Shown here: piece by piece, positions 7,866 through 12,271 of the stretch | Position numbering within the stretch: position 1 is the first letter of the stretch | Layout: each line of letters begins with the position of its first letter | Source: an uncultured Collinsella sp. | GTDB taxonomy: Bacteria; Actinomycetota; Coriobacteriia; Coriobacteriales; Coriobacteriaceae | DNA length: 12,271 nucleotides | Reading direction: 5' to 3' | Assembly: GCA_900752015.1 (NCBI GenBank) | Contig: CAADTZ010000041.1 | Location: 1-12,271 of the forward strand | Program-made: the position numbers and the translations under genes | Notes under the pieces: generated by a model | What the model was told of the DNA's origin: nothing | Seen by the model: only the letters and a program-made list of their open reading frames with translations | Databases searched by the model: none

Positions 7866-7932
7866 AGTTGCGGTGGAATAGTTCCTGGATGGGCTGCTAG
7901 AACCCAAAAACAGGAACTATTTCACCGCAACT
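7866..7932 (+). repeat. Palindromic element A, copy 2
   Basis: Arms of 22 bp (7866-7887 and 7911-7932; AGTTGCGGTGG... at the left) match in 21 of 22 positions around a 23-nt loop. The one imperfect pair is a G-U wobble on the plus strand. It sits in the 105-bp gap between the convergent M24 peptidase and folC genes, 24 bp after the first stop and 14 bp before the second. It may serve as a bidirectional terminator, although no U tract follows on either strand. Confidence 0.9.
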
Positions 7933-7946
7933 ACTGGGGGGATGGG

Positions 7947-9290
7947 CTAGCGCAGCAGCCCCGCTACTTCGCCGGCTAGGGTGATGGTGCCGGCTGCTAC
8001 GAAGGACTCGCCCGCGGCATCGAGGGCTGCAAGGGCCTCGGATACGCTGGGATACATACCCGCAAGTTTATCGGCGTCCACAAGGGCGGCGAGTTCCTCC
8101 GCCGGCAGGGCGCGGTCGGAATCGGTCTGCGTCACAACCACGCGCGGGAAGGCTGGAATCAGCACGTCGACGATGCCCGCCACGTCCTTGTCTGCCAGCG
8201 CGGCGCACAACAGCGTGGGACGATTCTCCACGCACGGATCGATCTCGTCCAGCGCGCTCACAAAGTTCTCGCAGCTCTGAGGGTTATGGCAGGCGTCGAT
8301 CAGCTTGAGCGGATCAGTTCCCAGTACATCAAAGCGGCCCGGCGTGGGGCAGCCCATAAGCGACGCATCGAGCTTGTCATGATCGAGTTCGCGACCCAAA
8401 TACCCCTCGCAAAGCATAATCGCGCACGCGGCATTCTGCGGCTGATACGCCGGCTTGACCATGCTCGACGTATAGATCGCACGCGGCGTGGTGCAGCTAA
8501 ACTCAACCGTATCACCCACGTGCTCCGGCACCTTAGTCGTGGCATGGTTCACCACCAGCGGCACGATGCCGCACGCGCGGCAACGGGCATCCATCACGCG
8601 TTGAACGCTCGCCTCGTGTGTGCCCTCGCCCAGCACAACCAAGCGTCCGGGCTTAATAACCGCAGCCTTCTCACCCGCAATGGCCTCGAGCGTATCGCCC
8701 AAAATGCGTGTGTGATCGAGTCCGATGCCCGTGATGGCAACGGCGACAGGATCGGTCGCACTCGTGGCGTCCCAACGTCCGCCCATGCCGACCTCGAGCA
8801 CGGCGACATCCACCGCGGCCTCGGCAAACACTACAAGTGCGGCAGCCGTCAACAGGTCAAAAGGCGTGATGGTATAGGCACGCTCCCCCACCGCCACACG
8901 ACGCGCATTCACGCGATGTCCCGCCTCGACAGCTGCCGAAACGCCACGGGCAAAGGCCTCGTCGCTCACGACGCGTCCATCGACCTCCATGCGCTCGGGA
9001 TAGCGCACCAGCTGCGGCGACGTATACAGCGCGGTCTTGAGCCCCTCACCACGAAGAATGGCAGCCGAAAAACGCGTAGTCGAAGTCTTGCCATTGGTAC
9101 CGGCAACCTGAATGCAATCGAAATACTCATCCGGACGACCAAGCTCATCGAGCATATCGACAACCGTCTCGAGCAAAGGACCAGCATCCCCAGAAATCCG
9201 CCCCGTATCAGCAGCAAGCCCCACAGCCTCACCAAACGAAAGCAACTCAAACGAGAACGGCACAGAATACGACCCAGAATGCTTAGCCAT
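7947..9290 (-). CDS. folC: Folylpolyglutamate synthase / dihydrofolate synthase
   Basis: A 447-aa Mur-ligase-family enzyme that adds glutamate to folates with ATP, and in many bacteria also makes dihydrofolate from dihydropteroate. The P-loop AGTNGKTSTT has its lysine at 68. GMGGRWDATSA (168-178) and LDHTRILG followed by IAGEKAAVIKPG (191-215) are the FolC signature regions, with the metal-binding H193. PGRFDV (317-322) and DACHNP (332-337) fit the C-terminal substrate domain. The start is MAKHSG at 9290, because GAGGAG (9301-9306) lies 10 nt upstream; an in-frame ATG at 9311 has no ribosome site and overlaps a terminator tail. The gene follows valS on the same strand after 280 bp. That pairing (valS-folC) is common in Gram-positive bacteria. 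The terminator just upstream suggests own or attenuated expression. Whether it has both activities cannot be judged from sequence. Confidence 0.95.
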   Translation of the reverse strand: MAKHSGSYSVPFSFELLSFGEAVGLAADTGRISGDAGPLLETVVDMLDELGRPDEYFDCIQVAGTNGKTSTTRFSAAILRGEGLKTALYTSPQLVRYPERMEVDGRVVSDEAFARGVSAAVEAGHRVNARRVAVGERAYTITPFDLLTAAALVVFAEAAVDVAVLEVGMGGRWDATSATDPVAVAITGIGLDHTRILGDTLEAIAGEKAAVIKPGRLVVLGEGTHEASVQRVMDARCRACGIVPLVVNHATTKVPEHVGDTVEFSCTTPRAIYTSSMVKPAYQPQNAACAIMLCEGYLGRELDHDKLDASLMGCPTPGRFDVLGTDPLKLIDACHNPQSCENFVSALDEIDPCVENRPTLLCAALADKDVAGIVDVLIPAFPRVVVTQTDSDRALPAEELAALVDADKLAGMYPSVSEALAALDAAGESFVAAGTITLAGEVAGLLR

Positions 9291-9300
9291 AACCCAAAGT

Positions 9301-9306
9301 CTCCTC
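9301..9306 (-). promoter_or_regulatory. folC ribosome-binding site
   Basis: GAGGAG on the minus strand sits 10 nt before the ATG at 9290. It lies inside the first codons of the longer frame starting at 9311, which is why the shorter start is preferred. Confidence 0.75.
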
Positions 9307-9311
9307 AACAT

Positions 9312-9344
9312 AAAAAGAGGCCCGTAACAAACAACGAGCCCCTC
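9312..9344 (-). terminator. U-tailed hairpin directly before folC
   Basis: On the minus strand GAGGGGCTCGT (9334-9344) pairs with ACGGGCCTC (9317-9325). This gives nine pairs, one G-U, with a two-base bulge and an 8-nt loop, followed at once by five U residues (9312-9316). It ends 21 nt before the folC ATG. It may be the valS transcript terminator or an attenuator in a folC leader. Confidence 0.68.
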
Positions 9345-9387
9345 CCATTCAAAATATCAGCCAAACACCGCTTTGCAGCAAGATCAA

Positions 9388-9405
9388 GGCCACAACCAAG
9401 TGGCC
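9388..9405 (-). other. Short hairpin in the valS-folC gap
   Basis: GGCCAC (9388-9393) and GTGGCC (9400-9405) form a perfect 6-bp stem with a 6-nt loop, about 40 nt upstream of the U-tailed hairpin in the minus-strand transcript. It could be part of a regulated leader. It does not match the THF riboswitch or T-box patterns known to me. Confidence 0.4.
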
Positions 9406-9450
9406 CTAACCTACCAGTTGCAAACAACCACGTAAACGAACTAGGAGCGG

Positions 9451-9551
9451 CCCGATGCTTTGCTCGCCGCAAGTTCCGCACGCAAAGGACAGCACTTAAT
9501 GTGCTGTCCGTCTTGCGCAGGACTGTCCGCAGTAGCGAGCAAAGCGTCGGG
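9451..9551. repeat. About 100-bp imperfect hairpin behind valS
   Basis: Outer arms CCCGATGCTTTGCTCGC (9451-9467) and GCGAGCAAAGCGTCGGG (9535-9551) match in 16 of 17 positions. An inner perfect 9-bp stem (9487-9495 with 9501-9509) caps it. The segments between (19 and 25 nt) are partly complementary, so the whole can fold as one long rod with internal loops. It begins 19 bp beyond the valS stop and has no reading frame. Confidence 0.8.
9487..9509 (-). terminator. Possible valS terminator hairpin
   Basis: GGACAGCAC and GTGCTGTCC form a perfect 9-bp stem. On the minus strand the loop is ATTAA and the tail TTTGCG, only three U residues. The hairpin at 2106-2136 has the same minus-strand loop. 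It is the tip of the larger rod at 9451-9551 and could end valS transcription, though the U tail is short. Confidence 0.5.
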
Positions 9552-9570
9552 ACGCGCCCCTCAGTAAGAC

Positions 9571-12267
9571 CTACGAGAAGTCAGCAACCTGAGCAGTTAG
9601 CGCCGCCAGGATCTCCTTGAGCTCAGCTGCACGGTCCCTCTTCTTCTGGACCACCGCGGGCGCGGCCTTGGCCACAAAGCCCTCGTTGGCGAGCGTCTTC
9701 TCACAGCCGGCGAGCTCCTTCTGCGCCGCGGCGATCTCCTTCTCCAGGCGCGCCTTCTCGGCCGAAAGGTCGACCTTGCCCTCGAGCACCACAAAGACCT
9801 CAACGCCGCTATCGACCACGGCAATGCTCGCGGCAGGCTTCTCAACATCGGTACCCATGACCAGCGAAACGGTGTTCGCCAGCGGCTCAATCGTGGAGCG
9901 CAGGCTCTCGAGCTTCTCGATGTCCTCGGCACCGGCGCGCACGACCACGTCTAGCTCGGCCTTGGGGCTCAAGCGATAACGCGAACGCGTGGCGCGGGCG
10001 GCAGACACGACGGTACGGCACAGTTCAAACGCGCGCTCGGCGTCCTCGTCAACATACTTGGCGTAGTCGGCGGGCTCGGGCCACTTGGCGATCATGAGCG
10101 CCTCGGCGCGATTCACGTTGCCCTCGGCGTCCAGGTCGAGCACGCTCGCCGGCATGTTGTCCCAGATCTCCTCGGTGACAAACGGCATAAGCGGGTGCAT
10201 CAGGCGAATGGAGGTATCGAGCACAAAGATCAGGTTGCGCTGCGCCTGAAGACGGCCCTCGCCCTTCAGGCGGGCCTTGGTGACCTCGACGTACCAGTCG
10301 CAGACCTCGTTCCAGAAGAACTGCTGCACGCCGCGGGCCATGTCGCCAAAGGTGTAGTTCTCGATGCCCTCGGTGACCATCTTGACGGCCTTGGCCAGGC
10401 GGCTGAACATCCAGGCGTCGGCCGGCGTCTCCACGACGGGCTCGCCGGGCGTGTAGCCTTCCATGTTCATGAGCAGGAAGCGGCTGGCGTTCCAGATCTT
10501 GGTCACAAACGACTTGGCCTGCTCGGTACGCGGGCTGTCGATAAGCTTCTTAGTCTTCTTGTCGATGTTCGCGTCAAACTTGACGTCCTGGTTGTTGGTG
10601 CAGAGCGTCAGCAGGTTGTAGCGCATGGCGTCGGCGCCGTACATGCCAATGAGATCCATGGGGTCAACGCCGTTGCCCTTGGACTTGGACATGCGGCTGC
10701 CGTCCTTGGCCAGGATCGTCGGGTAGATGACGACGTCCTTAAACGGCACCTCGTCCAGGAAGTACAGCGAGCTCATGACCATGCGGGCGACCCACAGCGC
10801 GATGATATCGCGCGCGGTGACGAGCGCCGTCGTGGGGTGATGTCCCTCGAGCAGCTCCGGCTTTTGCGGCCAGCCCTGCGTGGCGAAAGTCCACAGCTGC
10901 GAGCTGAACCAGGTGTCCAACACGTTCTCGTCCTGGTGCACGTGATGACCGCCGCACTTGGGGCACACATCGGTGTCCTCGGTAAGAGCGTCCTCCCAGC
11001 CGCAGTCCTCGCAGTAGAACACGGGAATGCGGTGGCCCCACCACAGCTGGCGGCTGATGCACCAGTCCTTAAGATTCTCCATCCAGGTGGTGTAGGTCTG
11101 CGTCCAGCGCGCGGGGTGGAAGGTGACCTTGCCGGAGTTGACGGCGTCGAGTGCCGGCCCCTTGAGTTTGTCGACAGCGACGAACCACTGCTCGGACAGC
11201 CACGGCTCCAGCGCGGAGTCGCAACGGTAGCAGTGCATGACGGAGTGATCGAGGTCCTCGACGTGATCGAGCAGGTCGTGCTCCTCAAACCACTTGATGA
11301 CGGCCTCGCGGCACTCGTCGCGGTTCATGCCGGTGAACTCGCCATAGCCCTCGACGACCACCGCGTGCTCGTCAAAGATGTTGATCTGCGGCAGGTCGTG
11401 GGCCTGACCCATGGCGTAGTCGTTGGGGTCGTGGGCCGGAGTAACCTTAACGAAGCCGGAACCGAAGTTGGCGTCGACATGCCAATCCTCAAAGATGGGG
11501 ATCTCACGGTCGACGATGGGAAGCTTGACGGTCTTGCCCACGAAGGCGGCCTTCTCGGGGTCCTTCGGGGAAACGGCGACGCCCGTGTCGCCGAGCATGG
11601 TCTCGGGGCGCGTAGTGGCGACGACGATGTAGTCCTGGCCGTTGACCGGCTCGGTCAGCGGGTAGCGCAGGTGCCACAGGTGGCCCTTCTCGTCCTTGTA
11701 CTCGGCCTCGTCGTCCGAGATGGCGGTGGTGCAGTTGGGGCACCAGTTGACGATGCGCTTGCCACGGTAGATCAGGCCGTCGTGGTACCAGTCGCAGAAG
11801 ACCTTGCGCACGGCCTGTGCGTAATCCTCGTCCATGGTGAAGCGCTCGTTATCGAAGTCGACGGAGCAGCCCATACGCTTGATCTGCTCGACGATGATGC
11901 CGCCGTACTCGTGGGTCCAATCCCAGCAGGCGTCGACGAACTTGTCGCGACCGATCTCCAGACGGCTGATGCCCTCGCTCTTGAGTTTCTTGTCGACCTT
12001 GGTCTGCGTGGCAATACCGGCGTGGTCGGTGCCGAGCACCCAGCGCGTGGACTTGCCGCGCATGCGGGCCATACGGATGATGGCGTCCTGGATGGAGTCG
12101 TCGGTGGCGTGGCCCATGTGGAGCTTGCCGGTCACGTTGGGAGGCGGAATGGTGACGGTGCAGTCGCCCACGCCCTCACGGCGCTTGTAGTAGCCGCCGT
12201 CGAGCCACTTCTGCAGGATCGCCGGCTCGTTGGTCGACGGATCGTAGTTCTTGGGCATCTCTTCCAT
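9571..12267 (-). CDS. valS: Valyl-tRNA synthetase
   Basis: Class Ia synthetase that charges tRNA-Val with valine and edits threonine mischarging; 898 aa, full length for the family. The HIGH motif is HMGH (50-53), after PPPNVTGKL. The CP1 editing domain shows ATTRPETMLGD (217-227) and TPAHDPNDY (276-284). The second signature reads RMSKS (525-529) in place of KMSKS. Two zinc sites are complete: C177/C180 with C346/C349, and C419/C422 with C435/C438, as in Thermus ValRS and unlike E. coli. The C-terminal coiled-coil arm that grips tRNA is present (about 830-898, rich in Lys, Glu and Ala). The start is given at MEEMPKNYDP; a second ATG at 12258 is possible but has no properly spaced ribosome site. 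Only four bases lie upstream, so promoter, ribosome site and any T-box leader are outside the window and a longer N-terminus cannot be excluded. folC follows on the same strand. Confidence 0.96.
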   Translation of the reverse strand: MEEMPKNYDPSTNEPAILQKWLDGGYYKRREGVGDCTVTIPPPNVTGKLHMGHATDDSIQDAIIRMARMRGKSTRWVLGTDHAGIATQTKVDKKLKSEGISRLEIGRDKFVDACWDWTHEYGGIIVEQIKRMGCSVDFDNERFTMDEDYAQAVRKVFCDWYHDGLIYRGKRIVNWCPNCTTAISDDEAEYKDEKGHLWHLRYPLTEPVNGQDYIVVATTRPETMLGDTGVAVSPKDPEKAAFVGKTVKLPIVDREIPIFEDWHVDANFGSGFVKVTPAHDPNDYAMGQAHDLPQINIFDEHAVVVEGYGEFTGMNRDECREAVIKWFEEHDLLDHVEDLDHSVMHCYRCDSALEPWLSEQWFVAVDKLKGPALDAVNSGKVTFHPARWTQTYTTWMENLKDWCISRQLWWGHRIPVFYCEDCGWEDALTEDTDVCPKCGGHHVHQDENVLDTWFSSQLWTFATQGWPQKPELLEGHHPTTALVTARDIIALWVARMVMSSLYFLDEVPFKDVVIYPTILAKDGSRMSKSKGNGVDPMDLIGMYGADAMRYNLLTLCTNNQDVKFDANIDKKTKKLIDSPRTEQAKSFVTKIWNASRFLLMNMEGYTPGEPVVETPADAWMFSRLAKAVKMVTEGIENYTFGDMARGVQQFFWNEVCDWYVEVTKARLKGEGRLQAQRNLIFVLDTSIRLMHPLMPFVTEEIWDNMPASVLDLDAEGNVNRAEALMIAKWPEPADYAKYVDEDAERAFELCRTVVSAARATRSRYRLSPKAELDVVVRAGAEDIEKLESLRSTIEPLANTVSLVMGTDVEKPAASIAVVDSGVEVFVVLEGKVDLSAEKARLEKEIAAAQKELAGCEKTLANEGFVAKAAPAVVQKKRDRAAELKEILAALTAQVADFS

Positions 12268-12271
12268 ATAT

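Noticed and set aside
9291..9420. THF riboswitch upstream of folC
   Set aside because: The conserved core sequences I know for that riboswitch are not present; only a short hairpin and terminator are seen.
8286..9620. A 444-codon plus-strand frame opposite folC
   Set aside because: It runs through the terminator, the rod-shaped hairpin and into antisense valS, and has no protein motif.

Overview
The window is about 60% GC and looks like the chromosome of a Coriobacteriia member, most likely Collinsella or a close relative. That assignment is inferred from protein character, gene content and remembered styles of intergenic palindromes; no search was run. No transposase, integrase, phage gene, CRISPR array, rRNA or tRNA was found. 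All seven protein genes are intact apart from the upstream context of valS at the right edge.

Layout from left to right. Positions 1-242 are intergenic, with two rho-independent terminators behind thrS. thrS (minus) encodes a threonyl-tRNA synthetase without the usual N-terminal TGS domain. Its promoter overlaps a perfect 10+10 bp inverted repeat. Upstream on the same strand is a small two-helix membrane protein with a double zinc ribbon. A 407-bp divergent gap follows, carrying two tandem palindromic units exactly 81 bp apart. Next comes a tight plus-strand operon of three redox genes: a GlpA-like FAD dehydrogenase with a C-terminal BFD-type [2Fe-2S] domain, a pyridine-nucleotide-disulfide-type FAD oxidoreductase, and a small DUF1667 cysteine protein. 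Gaps within the operon are 1 and 4 nt, and a perfect 7-1-7 palindrome sits just before its first gene. These three probably form one dehydrogenase complex passing electrons from an organic substrate (possibly glycerol 3-phosphate) through FAD and Fe-S centres.

A 467-bp gap then holds two different inverted-repeat elements and a promoter for an M24-family Xaa-Pro peptidase (plus). The short convergent gap after the peptidase gene holds a second, oppositely oriented copy of one of those elements. folC (minus, folylpolyglutamate/dihydrofolate synthase) follows. The 280-bp gap between valS and folC contains a ~100-bp imperfect hairpin, a short hairpin and a U-tailed terminator ending 21 nt before the folC start. 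valS (minus, valyl-tRNA synthetase) fills the right end.

The genes are mainly housekeeping (two aminoacyl-tRNA synthetases, folate polyglutamylation, a dipeptidase) around one accessory redox operon. The most unusual content is between the genes: four families of long inverted repeats, one in two opposite-orientation copies, and two leader regions that could control thrS and folC. No clearly new protein system was found; the orphan redox trio and the palindromic elements are the best leads.
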